DNA from: Nitrosomonas sp.
GTDB lineage: Bacteria > Pseudomonadota > Gammaproteobacteria > Burkholderiales > Nitrosomonadaceae
Direction: 5' to 3'
Length of the DNA: 64,000 bases
Assembly: GCF_019752415.1 (NCBI RefSeq)
Contig: NZ_JAIEME010000010.1
Location: 1 to 64,000, forward strand
Positions 11,166-20,483 of the stretch are shown here, piece after piece. A program made the position numbers and the translations under genes. The notes beneath the pieces were generated by a model, which saw nothing but the letters and a program-made list of their open reading frames with translations, was not told where the DNA came from and did not search any database. Within the stretch, counting starts at the first letter, position 1; every line of letters begins with the position of its first letter.

Positions 11166-11795
11166 ATGCACGGTCCCGGCACTCCCAACATTAGTCTTGA
11201 TCCCCAAACAATTCTGCGCCAAGAGGCGGAAGCCTTGATTAAAAAGGGTTCTGCTAAACCCACACTGGGGTGGGTGCCCGGTATCAATGCACTGTCAATG
11301 TTGTATGACCTGGCCAGGGCTCCTGAAACCGCTGGCGATGCGCTCAAATTTCTTCACGAGCTCCAAGTCCACCAAGTGGAACTGGATCTTCAGCATGAAC
11401 AGATGGAACAGGACCGGAGCGAGCTTGCGGAAGAGCTGACGCATTTTGTCGCTCTGTATGATTTCGCACCGGTCGCATACTTCACTGTTGATTCCAGCGA
11501 CAGAATCATCCAAGGCAATCGCGCCGGTGCCAGCCTATTGGGTGTCGCTTGCGGCGAATTGAGCGGGAAACGATTCGACAGCTTCTTCACACCTGCCAGC
11601 GGATTGGCGCTGCTTGCATTGTTGAAGCGGCTACGCTCCGGCAGCATCAGAGAAACCTGCGCGGTGAAAATTGACAGTGGTGAAGGTGTTTCACGCGACT
11701 TGCAGGTCGTGGCCAGCGTCTCGCCAAGCAACGGATATTTGCTGCTGGTACTTATGGATACAAGCGATCACCAGGAGCTTGACTCGCGTATTTGA
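11166..11795 (+). CDS. PAS domain protein
   Basis: Soluble sensory protein of 209 residues. Residues about 55-90 form a coiled linker (LHELQVHQVELDLQHEQMEQ) typical of PAS-containing sensor kinases, and residues about 95-205 form one PAS domain (LYDFAPVAYFTVDSSDRIIQ, then NRAGASLLGV). There is no kinase, GGDEF or other output domain, so it must act through a partner. The ATG at 11166 has AGGAG five bases upstream; an earlier TTG at 11121 would add an AT-rich hydrophobic stretch and is unlikely. It precedes the broken Crp-like gene and the CheB-CheR fusion gene in the same direction, which suggests one signalling unit. Confidence 0.82.
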   Translation: MHGPGTPNISLDPQTILRQEAEALIKKGSAKPTLGWVPGINALSMLYDLARAPETAGDALKFLHELQVHQVELDLQHEQMEQDRSELAEELTHFVALYDFAPVAYFTVDSSDRIIQGNRAGASLLGVACGELSGKRFDSFFTPASGLALLALLKRLRSGSIRETCAVKIDSGEGVSRDLQVVASVSPSNGYLLLVLMDTSDHQELDSRI

Positions 11796-11834
11796 GTCTT
11801 GCTCATACGATTGGCCCCAACCAATAAGGTATGA

Positions 11835-12578
11835 ATGACTACTCAACAATTATCAATTCACTCGACCTGCCAAGAAGACCTGCAGCTGAACCGGCTGCTT
11901 GCGGTCCTGCCTGACGATGCTTTGAAGCGTTTGTCGCCACACCTGGTAAAGATAGAAATTCCCGCTGGCAAGGTGCTCTAAGAGTCGGGCAGCGAATTGA
12001 AGAACCTCTATTTTCCGCTCGACTCGATCGTTGTGCTGCTGTGCCAGATGGAAAATGGCGCTTCTACCGAGACAGCGATTATTGGCAACGATGGCCTCGT
12101 CGGCGTATCGTTGTTCATGGGCGGCACCACCTTGTCACAAGCGGTGGTGCAAAGTGCAGGCTGCGCGTTCAGAATTAAGGCCGCTCCAATGAAAACGGAG
12201 TTTGACCGGAATGGTGCCATGATGCACCTGCTGCTTCGCTACACGCAGGCGCTCATTACACAGGTGGCCCAGACGGCGGTGTGCAACCGTCACCATTTGC
12301 TGGAACAGAAGCTATGCCGCTGGCTGTTGCTGAGTCTGGATCGCCTGCCGGGTAACGAATTGATGATCACACAGGAAGTCATCGCGGGTATGCTGGGCGT
12401 GCGCAGGGAAGGCATTACCGAGGCTGCCCGCACCCTGCAAAAGCTGGAACTGATCGCCTATCAACGCGGACACATCACGGTGCTCGATCGTGCCGGCTTG
12501 GAAGCCAGAGTTTGCGAGTGCTATGCCGTAGTGAAGCGCGAATCACAACGGCTGTTGCCGGAACGGCTGGCGACCTGA
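11835..12578 (+). pseudogene. Crp/Fnr-family transcription regulator interrupted by an in-frame TAA
   Basis: The frame starting at ATG 11835 (after AAGGT) encodes an N-terminal cyclic-nucleotide-binding-type region that reads through codon 48 (EIPAGKVL). It then meets TAA at 11979-11981 and continues in the same frame as ESGSELKNLYFPLDSIVVLL to a normal stop at 12578. In Crp-like homologues the position of the stop is usually Tyr, so one base change (TAT or TAC to TAA) explains it. The downstream part includes a helix-turn-helix (MITQEVIAGMLGVRREGITE). No convincing restart is present: the TTG at 11997 lacks a ribosome site. It may be a young pseudogene, a sequencing error or a readthrough case. 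Confidence 0.8.
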
Positions 12579-12587
12579 AAACTGCCC

Positions 12588-15185
12588 ATGGACTCTCTGC
12601 CTGGCATCAACCAACCCGCTAATCCGTCGACTATAACGCGCATCGTCGGCATCGGCGCTTCGGCCGGGGGCCTTGCGGCACTGGAACTATTTATGGAGCA
12701 GGTGCCGCCGGAGAGCGGCCTGGCCTATGTCGTGGTGCAGCATCTTGATCCTACGCAAAAAGCTTTGTTGGCTGAGTTACTTCAGCGTGTCACCGAGCTG
12801 CCGGTACGAGAGGCTGAAAATAGGATGCGCGTCGAGCCGAATTGCGTGTATATAATCCCACCGAACACGGAACTCAGCGTGGTTGACGGTGTGCTGAATC
12901 TGGCAAAACCCACCGAGCCGCGTGGTTTGCGGTTGCCAATCAACGTTTTGTTTTCTTCCCTGGCGCGCGACCAGGGTGAACGCGCGATTGCGGTGATTTT
13001 GTCCGGTATGGGGTCGGACGGCACGCTAGGTTTGCAGGCGATCCGGGCATTGGGCGGTCTAACTGTTGTGCAGCAGCCCGATTCGGCGCAGTTCGACTCC
13101 ATGCCTCGGAGCGCCATTGCCGCTGATTGCGCCGACATTATCGCATCACCAGCCGAGTTACCAGCGCGCATTCTGGCCTATACTGCCCAGGCACCCAAGC
13201 TGCAGGAGCCGGGCATCGCTGCCGAGGAAGTGGTTCAAGCATCTTCGGAACTCCCGGCTTTGCCGGTGAATCCACTGCAAAGCATTTTCAGCTTATTACG
13301 CCAGCAAACCCGGCACGATTTTTCCGTGTACAAACCCAGCACCCTGCATCGCCGCATCGAGCGGCGTATGGCAATCCACGGGATCACCACACTGGCGCTG
13401 TACGCAGAATTCATGCAACAGAATACGCAAGAGATTGATCTACTGTTCAAGGAGTTGCTGATCGGCGTGACCAGCTTCTTTCGTGACCCCGCAGTCTGGC
13501 AACAATTGGCGGATTTCATTCTGCCGGAACTGCTGGCGCGGCAGACCACCGAGAAAAAACTGCGCGCTTGGGTTGTCGGCTGCTCAACCGGAGAGGAAGC
13601 CTATTCATTGGCCATCCTATTCAATGAGGTAGTGCAGCGACTGTCACTACACCACGATTACACGCTGCAAATTTTCGCCACGGATCTCAACCCGGATGGC
13701 ATTGCTATGGCACGCCGCGGGCTATATCCTGCCTCGATCAGCGCTGACGTGTCAGCGGAAAGATTGGCGCGTTTTTTCAGCGCACACGATAAATACTACC
13801 GGATCAGCAAGAACATCCGCGATATGGTGTTGTTTGCGCAGCACGATGTGGTGCTCGATTCACCTTTCACCAAGCTCAACTTGCTTTCTTGCCGCAACCT
13901 GATGATCTACTTCGACGCCACGCTTCAGCGCAGATTATTGCCCTTGTTTCACTACAGCCTGCGTCCAGGCGGCGTGCTGCTATTGGGAAGTTCGGAGACA
14001 ATCGGGCGATTCGAGCAGCTGTTCACCCCGATCGAGTCGAGATTGCGGTTATATTTGCGTCAAGACAATGCTTCCAACACCGACCAGGATCTGTTGGTGA
14101 AGTCGTTTCCTCCCCTGTCCAAGAATAAAAAGGAACTTCCAGTGCCCCATCCCACCCTTACTTCCCAACCCGCTGAGAATTTACAAACGGCCGCCGATCA
14201 GGTGTTATTGCAGATGTATGCACGTGCTGACGTGGTCGTCAATAACGCTGGCGACATCGTCTACATCAGCGGGCGCACCGGCAACTACCTGGAACCGGCC
14301 GCAGGTAAAGCCAATTGGAACTTCTACGCCATGGTGCGTGAGGGTTTACGCGCACCACTTGCCGATGCATTGAAACAGGCCGCCACGGAAAGCGAGCCGG
14401 TACAGTTGCGCGGTTTGCAAGTACAAGGCGCGGAAGGCGTGCAGCGTGTCGATGTTACCGTGCAGGCATTCCGCGAACCCGCTGTTTTGCAAGGCATGTT
14501 GCTGATCGTATTCCGTGATGTGGCGATGCCGTCGCCACGACGTGGAGGGCGTAAGGGGAAGAGTCTAGTGGAGGCTTCTCATGAGTTTGACTTGCAACAA
14601 TATCAGGACGAAATCCTGAAACTGCGCGAAGAGGCGCATGCATCAAACGAAGAACTGCAATCGACCAACGAGGAGTTGCAATCGACCAACGAAGAATTGC
14701 AATCGGCCAATGAGGAACTAACCACTTCGAAAGAAGAAATGCAATCTATGAACGAGGAGCTGCACGCGATCAATGCTGAGTTGCAGACTAAACTCGACGA
14801 TCTCGCTCTCGCCGAGAGCGACATGAAGAATCTGCTTAACAGTACTGACATTGCGATATTGTTCCTGGATCAGAAATTGAACGTTAGGCGCTATACCGAG
14901 CAGGCGTCGAAGATCATCAGTGTCCGGGAAAGTGACATTGGCCGGCCGCTTAGCGACCTTACCACCATCTTGCAATACCCGACGTTGCAAGACGATGCGA
15001 AAGAAACGCTGCGTACTTTAATTTTTTCCGAAAAACAGATTTCCACCGCAGATGACCGTTGGTATTCTGTGCGAATTATGCCGTATCGAAGACTGGACAA
15101 TGTAATCGACGGCGCCGTAATCACCTTTGTCGACATCTCCGCTACGAAGCGATTGGAATCGAAACTCCGCCAAGATCTGGATTAA
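12588..15185 (+). CDS. CheB-CheR fusion with coiled coil and PAS domain
   Basis: A hybrid chemoreceptor-modifying enzyme of 865 residues. Residues about 15-200 are CheB methylesterase (GASAGG with nucleophile Ser25, HLDP, and GMGSDGTLG). Residues about 230-480 are CheR methyltransferase (TSFFRDP, VGCSTGEEAYSLAI for SAM, LLSCRNLMIYFD). A second stretch at about 530-650 looks PAS-like. Repeated heptads (EELQSTNEELQ, three times) form a coiled coil at about 665-745, and a PAS domain ends the protein at about residue 860. No receiver domain or histidine kinase is present, unlike some relatives. With the PAS and Crp-like genes it forms a signalling group not linked to flagellar genes here. Confidence 0.92.
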   Translation: MDSLPGINQPANPSTITRIVGIGASAGGLAALELFMEQVPPESGLAYVVVQHLDPTQKALLAELLQRVTELPVREAENRMRVEPNCVYIIPPNTELSVVDGVLNLAKPTEPRGLRLPINVLFSSLARDQGERAIAVILSGMGSDGTLGLQAIRALGGLTVVQQPDSAQFDSMPRSAIAADCADIIASPAELPARILAYTAQAPKLQEPGIAAEEVVQASSELPALPVNPLQSIFSLLRQQTRHDFSVYKPSTLHRRIERRMAIHGITTLALYAEFMQQNTQEIDLLFKELLIGVTSFFRDPAVWQQLADFILPELLARQTTEKKLRAWVVGCSTGEEAYSLAILFNEVVQRLSLHHDYTLQIFATDLNPDGIAMARRGLYPASISADVSAERLARFFSAHDKYYRISKNIRDMVLFAQHDVVLDSPFTKLNLLSCRNLMIYFDATLQRRLLPLFHYSLRPGGVLLLGSSETIGRFEQLFTPIESRLRLYLRQDNASNTDQDLLVKSFPPLSKNKKELPVPHPTLTSQPAENLQTAADQVLLQMYARADVVVNNAGDIVYISGRTGNYLEPAAGKANWNFYAMVREGLRAPLADALKQAATESEPVQLRGLQVQGAEGVQRVDVTVQAFREPAVLQGMLLIVFRDVAMPSPRRGGRKGKSLVEASHEFDLQQYQDEILKLREEAHASNEELQSTNEELQSTNEELQSANEELTTSKEEMQSMNEELHAINAELQTKLDDLALAESDMKNLLNSTDIAILFLDQKLNVRRYTEQASKIISVRESDIGRPLSDLTTILQYPTLQDDAKETLRTLIFSEKQISTADDRWYSVRIMPYRRLDNVIDGAVITFVDISATKRLESKLRQDLD

Positions 15186-15187
15186 TG

Positions 15188-15283
15188 ACTGTCCGATCAG
15201 ATATCGGACAGTGCATATAAACAACGTATCGCAAGCTATTTGATAGCATTGACAACCTTGTCGAATTACCAACAGGGTTGTCA
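15188..15283. terminator. Hairpins in the convergent cheBR/ftsZ gap
   Basis: Three stems lie between the two convergent genes: a perfect 10-bp stem ACTGTCCGAT/ATCGGACAGT (15188-15212, 5-base loop) three bases after the cheBR stop; GCTAT-TTG-ATAGC (15234-15246); and TGACAACCTTGT/ACAGGGTTGTCA (15250-15283, one G-U pair) 25 bases after the ftsZ stop. None has a T-tract, so they may act as Rho-linked ends or RNA stabilisers rather than classical intrinsic terminators. Confidence 0.45.
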
Positions 15284-15307
15284 AACGGCTTTCAACTTAA
15301 TCAGATT

Positions 15308-16459
15308 CTAATCCGCTTGCCTTCTCAAGAAAGCCGGAATATCCATGGGATCAACACCGGATTGACGCATCGCTGCTACGGTGGCATTGCTTCTTCTACC
15401 TGTACGCATGACGGCTGGCTCTTCTGCTGAATAAATTGAATCTCTGTCATCGGTTCCAGTACGGTTGTGGATAACAGTCAATGGTGTATTCTGGCTCTGG
15501 CTGACTAAACTGCCAAGCCCGGTCGCGACCATGGTTACGCGCAAATTATCAGCCATATTTTCATCAATCACTGTGCCCACAATAATTGTTGCATCTTCAG
15601 CGGTGAGATCTTTAATCGTATTCATCACTTCATGGACTTCGCGCATTTTCAGTGATTGACTGGCGGTGATATTTACCAAAATACCCCGCGCACCGGCCAG
15701 GGAAATATCTTCTAGCAGTGGACTTGAAACGGCACGTTCTGCTGCAACACGCGCGCGATCAACACCCATCGCTATTGCGGATCCCATCATTGCCATACCC
15801 ATTTCTGACATCACGGTTTTGACGTCAGCAAAGTCGACGTTAACCAAACCCGGACAATTAATGACTTCCGCGATACCGGCTACTGCACCATACAGCACAT
15901 CGTTGGCGGCTTTAAATGCATCCAGCATGGAGATATCATTACCTAACACCATCATTAGTTTATCGTTAGGGATCACGATCAATGAATCAACGTGCTGTGA
16001 CAGTGCCTCCATTCCTGCCTTAGCGGCTACCAGGCGTTTTCCTTCAAATGCAAATGGCTTGCTGACAACAGCTACGGTTAGAATACCCATTTCTTTGGCA
16101 ACTTGTGCGACAACGGGCGCTGCACCTGTCCCTGTTCCACCCCCCATACCTGCGGTGATAAACAGCATATCCGCGCCCTGAATCAACTCGGCAATCCGGT
16201 CACGATCTTCCAGTGCGGCTTCACGTCCAATTTCAGGATTTGCTCCTGCACCCAATCCTTTGGTAATACCTGTACCCAGTTGCAGTATTGTTGGCGCTTT
16301 ATTTCCTTTCAATGCTTGCGCATCAGTATTCATACTGATGAACTCAACGCCTTGCATGCCATTCTGGATCATATGGTCCACTGCATTGCTTCCGCAACCA
16401 CCAACACCAACAACTTTGATGACTGCCTCTTGAGTATCGTTATTCATGATTTCGAACAT
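15308..16459 (-). CDS. ftsZ: Cell division protein FtsZ
   Basis: Tubulin-like GTPase that polymerises into the division Z ring (383 aa). The tubulin signature GGGTGTG is at residues 106-112, the N-terminal nucleotide loop (GVGGCGSNAV) is intact, and the C-terminal tail ends with the conserved FtsA/ZipA-binding peptide (MDIPAFLRRQ). The linker before the tail is short. AAGGAG lies just upstream of the chosen ATG. It is the last gene of the dcw cluster, 68 bp after ftsA. No lpxC follows, because the next gene is the convergent cheBR fusion. Confidence 0.99.
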   Translation of the reverse strand: MFEIMNNDTQEAVIKVVGVGGCGSNAVDHMIQNGMQGVEFISMNTDAQALKGNKAPTILQLGTGITKGLGAGANPEIGREAALEDRDRIAELIQGADMLFITAGMGGGTGTGAAPVVAQVAKEMGILTVAVVSKPFAFEGKRLVAAKAGMEALSQHVDSLIVIPNDKLMMVLGNDISMLDAFKAANDVLYGAVAGIAEVINCPGLVNVDFADVKTVMSEMGMAMMGSAIAMGVDRARVAAERAVSSPLLEDISLAGARGILVNITASQSLKMREVHEVMNTIKDLTAEDATIIVGTVIDENMADNLRVTMVATGLGSLVSQSQNTPLTVIHNRTGTDDRDSIYSAEEPAVMRTGRRSNATVAAMRQSGVDPMDIPAFLRRQAD

Positions 16460-16527
16460 AATGTTTCTCCTTTAGTACATTGAAATTAAAGCCGCTTGAC
16501 TGCAAATACAACCCTTGAAATTTCTAC

Positions 16528-17766
16528 TTAAAAATTTCTTTGAAACCACCCCTTCATTCTGGAAAAAATCTGCTTGGCAGAACCTCCCTGCATTCTTGAA
16601 CCCTGTTGATGCTGCATCTGCTCGATACCGGCCAGGATTAAACCAATACCTGTCGAGTACCGAGGCGTATGAATCACTTCCTTTAAATTGCCATGATAAT
16701 TAGGTAGGCCTAATCGCACGGGCATGTGAAAAATCTCTTCGCCCAGTTCCACCATGCCGCGTAATGAAGCAGATCCGCCCGTTATTACGATTCCTGAGGA
16801 CAGTAATTCTTCAAACCCGCTACGGCGTAACTCGGCTTGCACCAGACAGTAAAGTTCCTCCGCGCGGGGCTCAATCACTTCAGCTAGGGTTTGTTTGGAT
16901 AACTGGCGCGAACCGCGATTACCCACATCGGGCACTTCCACCATCTCTTGCGTATCGGCAAGACTTCTTAATGCACACCCGTAGCGGCACTTGATATCTT
17001 CAGCACTCTTCGTCGGGGTACGTAATGCCATCGCAATATCATTGGTTATTTGATCGCCTGCAATTGGAATGACCGCGGTATGCCGGATTGCCCCATGTGT
17101 AAATACCGCGATATCTGTCGTTCCGCCGCCGATATCCACTAAGCAGACACCCAGATCTTTTTCATCGTCGGATAAAACGGCCATTGCGGACGCCAGCGGT
17201 TGTAATATTAAATCCCGAACTTCCAGGCCGCATCGATGTACACATTTCACGATATTCTGAGCGGCAGATACTGCACCGGTCACAATATGCACTTTCACTT
17301 CCAGTCGTATGCCGCTCATACCCACCGGTTCACGTACATCTTCCTGGCCGTCAATAATGAATTCCTGATTCAGGATGTGCAGGATTTGCTGATCAGCCGG
17401 TATGTTCACAGCTTTTGCCGCTTCCATCACCCGTTCCACATCTTTTTCGGTGACTTCTTTGTCCTTAATGGGCACCATGCCATCGGAATTAAAGCCTTTG
17501 ATATGGCTGCCGGCTATCCCGGTATAAACTTCATGAATCTTGCAATCGGCCATCAATTCCGCTTCTTCTAATGCACGTTGAATGGCATTCACCGTTGTTT
17601 CGATGTTGGCCACCACACCTTTTTTCAATCCGCGTGAGGGATGGCTGCCTAAACCAATCACCTCAAAGCCGCCTTCTGGAATAACTTCCGCGACGATGGC
17701 CACAATTTTTGATGTGCCAATGTCTAGGCCGACAACCAAATTTCTATTTTCTCTAGCTTTATTCAT
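16528..17766 (-). CDS. ftsA: Cell division protein FtsA
   Basis: Actin-like ATPase that anchors FtsZ filaments to the inner membrane and recruits later division proteins (412 aa). Visible motifs are phosphate-1 (VVGLDIGTSKIVAIV), the SHS2/1C domain region, phosphate-2 (LVDIGGGTTDIAVF) and adenosine loop (GIVITGGSASLRGM). A C-terminal amphipathic membrane-targeting helix is visible (FSRMKGWFQRNF). GGAG precedes the ATG. The gene starts 20 bp after the ftsQ stop. Confidence 0.98.
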   Translation of the reverse strand: MNKARENRNLVVGLDIGTSKIVAIVAEVIPEGGFEVIGLGSHPSRGLKKGVVANIETTVNAIQRALEEAELMADCKIHEVYTGIAGSHIKGFNSDGMVPIKDKEVTEKDVERVMEAAKAVNIPADQQILHILNQEFIIDGQEDVREPVGMSGIRLEVKVHIVTGAVSAAQNIVKCVHRCGLEVRDLILQPLASAMAVLSDDEKDLGVCLVDIGGGTTDIAVFTHGAIRHTAVIPIAGDQITNDIAMALRTPTKSAEDIKCRYGCALRSLADTQEMVEVPDVGNRGSRQLSKQTLAEVIEPRAEELYCLVQAELRRSGFEELLSSGIVITGGSASLRGMVELGEEIFHMPVRLGLPNYHGNLKEVIHTPRYSTGIGLILAGIEQMQHQQGSRMQGGSAKQIFSRMKGWFQRNF

Positions 17767-17786
17767 CTAGCTCCATCTCCCTGGTC

Positions 17787-18563
17787 TCACGTTTCTCTCC
17801 TCGTGCCGGATTTACGTGGTACATGCTGCATTACTTCAGGCATGCGAATAGCAAAACCATTTGGATAACGCAAATCGACATATGCCAACGGTTCTTGTTG
17901 ATTTAGTCGAGCAATACTGTGGTTATATACTGAAACATAGCGGGTAAGTCTTTCCTCTATCTCATTTCGCCCTAACTCCAGTATTGTTCCGGTGTTTAGT
18001 TGAATACGCCAAGCATAGCGTGGGGTCAGGTTTATCTCCGCAATATGCTGTTGTAATGGCACCAGTATTTTATTGAAACGCGCATATTGCAGCGCGACTT
18101 CGTACGCACTGGCTTCATTGGGCCCGGTAAAAACAGGCAGATCCATTTCTACGCTAACCCGGAATACTTCGCCGTAAGTATTGACCAGTGCATGACTTCC
18201 CCAGTAGGCCAATGCCTGATGTTCTTCCAGTATTACATTCAGACCATTGGGCCATTTTCTGTTTACCCTGGCTTCACGAACCCAGGGTAATTTTATAAAT
18301 GCTTCTCGCACGGCAGTTAGATTGACCGAAATAAAGTTTCCTTCCATTTCGTTTCTTACAAGTTGCTCGATCTGCTCATGAGTAATATTGTGTAACTCCG
18401 TATCATTTCTCTCTGTACCCTGAACAGCCTGCACATTAATTTCTTTAATGGGGAATAAGGGCGGCTTGATAAGCTGCAAACTGATTGCATACAACACTGC
18501 CATCGCCACTAAAGCAAATAGTATCTTTGCTAACAAATCCAAAGCGTGATGGTTATTCCACAT
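17787..18563 (-). CDS. ftsQ: Cell division protein FtsQ
   Basis: Bitopic inner-membrane divisome protein that links FtsL/FtsB with the cytoplasmic ring (258 aa). A short cytoplasmic N-terminus precedes one transmembrane helix ([20 protein letters not shown]). It is followed by a POTRA domain ([31 protein letters not shown]) and the FtsQ beta domain ending in the conserved [13 protein letters not shown]. Its start overlaps the ddl stop by 11 bases, indicating translational coupling. Confidence 0.97.
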   Translation of the reverse strand: MWNNHHALDLLAKILFALVAMAVLYAISLQLIKPPLFPIKEINVQAVQGTERNDTELHNITHEQIEQLVRNEMEGNFISVNLTAVREAFIKLPWVREARVNRKWPNGLNVILEEHQALAYWGSHALVNTYGEVFRVSVEMDLPVFTGPNEASAYEVALQYARFNKILVPLQQHIAEINLTPRYAWRIQLNTGTILELGRNEIEERLTRYVSVYNHSIARLNQQEPLAYVDLRYPNGFAIRMPEVMQHVPRKSGTRRET

Positions 18564-19470
18564 GAGATAAATCCAATATTCTCAAAACCAGATCCTCAAA
18601 CGAAATTCCAGCCGTCCTGGCTGCCATCGGTACCAGACTATGGCTAGTCATTCCAGGCGAAGTGTTCGCCTCGAGAAAATAAAATTGATTGGTTTGACTC
18701 AAGATCAAATCAACTCTTCCCCAACCCTGGCAACCCAACACCTGATAAGCCCGCAATGCTTGACTCTGGATTATCGATTCCAATTCATCCGGTAAACCGC
18801 TTGGGCAGAAGTATTTCGTCTCATTCGAGAAATACTTGGCTTGATAATCATAAAGCTCACCGGCAATTTCAATTTTCACGACTGGCAGTGGTGTTTCTCC
18901 CAGAATAGCAACCGTCAATTCCGTTCCTGCAATGAATTCTTCAGCGAGTACCAAAGCATCATGTTGTGCGGCCAATTGATACGCTGCTGCCAAATCCTGC
19001 TGGTGATGCACTTTACTCAAACCAATCGTGGATCCTTCCCGCGCTGGTTTAACAATCAGCGGTAATCCCAAGGTTTCAGCGACTTGTTCAAAATTACTGT
19101 CAGCTTGCAACAATTCATAGCGCGGCGATTGGATACCCGTTGCCTGCCAGATCAATTTGGTGCGCCATTTATCCATAGCGAGCGCGCTGGCCATTACACC
19201 ACTGCCGGTATAAGGCAATCCCAGCCATTCCAGCACGCCCTGGATTGTGCCATCTTCACCAAAACGTCCGTGCAGCGCGATAAATGTTCTATTGAATCCT
19301 TGATGTAAAAGTTCTTCCAGTGCTTGCTCTGCCGGATCAAATGGATAAGCATCGACACCACCTCTACGCAGTGCATCTAGAACAGCTTGCCCGCTTTGCA
19401 GTGATATTTCACGCTCTGCAGAACGGCCGCCGAGTAGAACAGCTACTTTGCCGAAGTTATGCGTTATCAC
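18553..19470 (-). CDS. ddl: D-alanine--D-alanine ligase
   Basis: ATP-grasp ligase that joins two D-Ala to make the end of the peptidoglycan stem peptide (305 aa, DdlB size). Motifs include the N-terminal [17 protein letters not shown], the ATP-grasp block [19 protein letters not shown] and the catalytic C-terminal region GRVDLIL with [17 protein letters not shown]. It shares one base with the end of murB and overlaps ftsQ by 11 bases. Confidence 0.98.
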   Translation of the reverse strand: MITHNFGKVAVLLGGRSAEREISLQSGQAVLDALRRGGVDAYPFDPAEQALEELLHQGFNRTFIALHGRFGEDGTIQGVLEWLGLPYTGSGVMASALAMDKWRTKLIWQATGIQSPRYELLQADSNFEQVAETLGLPLIVKPAREGSTIGLSKVHHQQDLAAAYQLAAQHDALVLAEEFIAGTELTVAILGETPLPVVKIEIAGELYDYQAKYFSNETKYFCPSGLPDELESIIQSQALRAYQVLGCQGWGRVDLILSQTNQFYFLEANTSPGMTSHSLVPMAARTAGISFEDLVLRILDLSHVE

Positions 19471-20483
19471 TACGTAAGTCTCCTGGCATCGCCGATGATC
19501 CGGACTTCCTGGTGCAACTCGATAGCCGTTGCTTTTTTAACCCTGCTTTGCACCATCAGGATCAAGGCTTCAATATCCGTAGCTGTGGCGGTGCCGGTAT
19601 TGACAATGAAATTGGCATGTTTGGGTGAAACCATGGCACCGCCGATACTACATCCCTTCAAACCACAGGCTTCAATTAAACGCGCTGCATAATCCCCCGG
19701 GGGGTTGCGGAATACTGAACCTGCGTTCGGTTGATTGAGTGGTTGACTGTCGACGCGTTGCGCCAGCAGTTGCTTAATGCGTTGCCGCGATTCTGTCTGT
19801 TCCCCATGCGGCAATCTGAGATACCCGCCGACAAACCATTCTGGCTCAATCGTGCTGGTCAATTCGTGTTGTAGTGCTACGCTGCGATAGCCAATCGTGT
19901 ACTCACTCTGTTGGCGAATAAATACGTGTCCGCTGCGATTAATAATCTGTGGTTGAGCAACAATTTCCCAAATCTCCGATCCATAGCATCCTGCATTCAT
20001 TGCCAGCGCCCCGCCTATTGTGCCCGGTATGCCGGCGAGAAATTCTGCACCAGCCAGATTATGCCTGGCGGCAAATCGTGCAATCTTTGCACAGGCCACA
20101 CCGGCACTTGCATAAATGAGACCGCCGGACTCATTCTCCTCAATCAATCGTAAATCATTCAATTGTGCATGAAGTGCTATCACCGTACTGCGTAAACCAC
20201 CGTCCCTAACCAGCAGATTGCTGCCCAATCCGATGACGACAATGGATTCATGAGGTGATTCCTGCAGGAAATTTGCAAAATCGTCCAGATCAGCCGGCAC
20301 GTAATAATGGTCTGCATGTCCCCCAGCACGCCAGGAAGTATGTTTGCTCATGGGTTCAGCAGTACGCATTAGACCACGCAGAGCAGGCATGCTCGCATCA
20401 CCGGTCAATAGATCGTTTACTGACATAGCAAATCTTGTATTTGTTGACAAACCGCGCATTCCCCATTGATTCTCAGTATTCAT
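19470..20483 (-). CDS. murB: UDP-N-acetylenolpyruvoylglucosamine reductase MurB
   Basis: FAD-dependent reductase that makes UDP-N-acetylmuramic acid in the cytosol. FAD-binding motifs are [15 protein letters not shown] and [20 protein letters not shown]; the catalytic region [20 protein letters not shown] and the end part [11 protein letters not shown] mark a type I MurB. The start is uncertain: TTG 20498, ATG 20489 and ATG 20483 are in frame, and none has a clear ribosome site because the start lies within the end of murC. I chose ATG 20483 (337 aa), an 11-base overlap with murC like those of its neighbours. Confidence 0.95.
   Translation of the reverse strand: MNTENQWGMRGLSTNTRFAMSVNDLLTGDASMPALRGLMRTAEPMSKHTSWRAGGHADHYYVPADLDDFANFLQESPHESIVVIGLGSNLLVRDGGLRSTVIALHAQLNDLRLIEENESGGLIYASAGVACAKIARFAARHNLAGAEFLAGIPGTIGGALAMNAGCYGSEIWEIVAQPQIINRSGHVFIRQQSEYTIGYRSVALQHELTSTIEPEWFVGGYLRLPHGEQTESRQRIKQLLAQRVDSQPLNQPNAGSVFRNPPGDYAARLIEACGLKGCSIGGAMVSPKHANFIVNTGTATATDIEALILMVQSRVKKATAIELHQEVRIIGDARRLT

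Noticed and set aside
14580-14830. Repeated sequence GAACTGCAATCGACCAACG-like units, suggestive of a tandem repeat or CRISPR
   Set aside because: It is the coding sequence of the coiled coil (EELQSTNEELQ) in the CheB-CheR fusion; units have no spacers.
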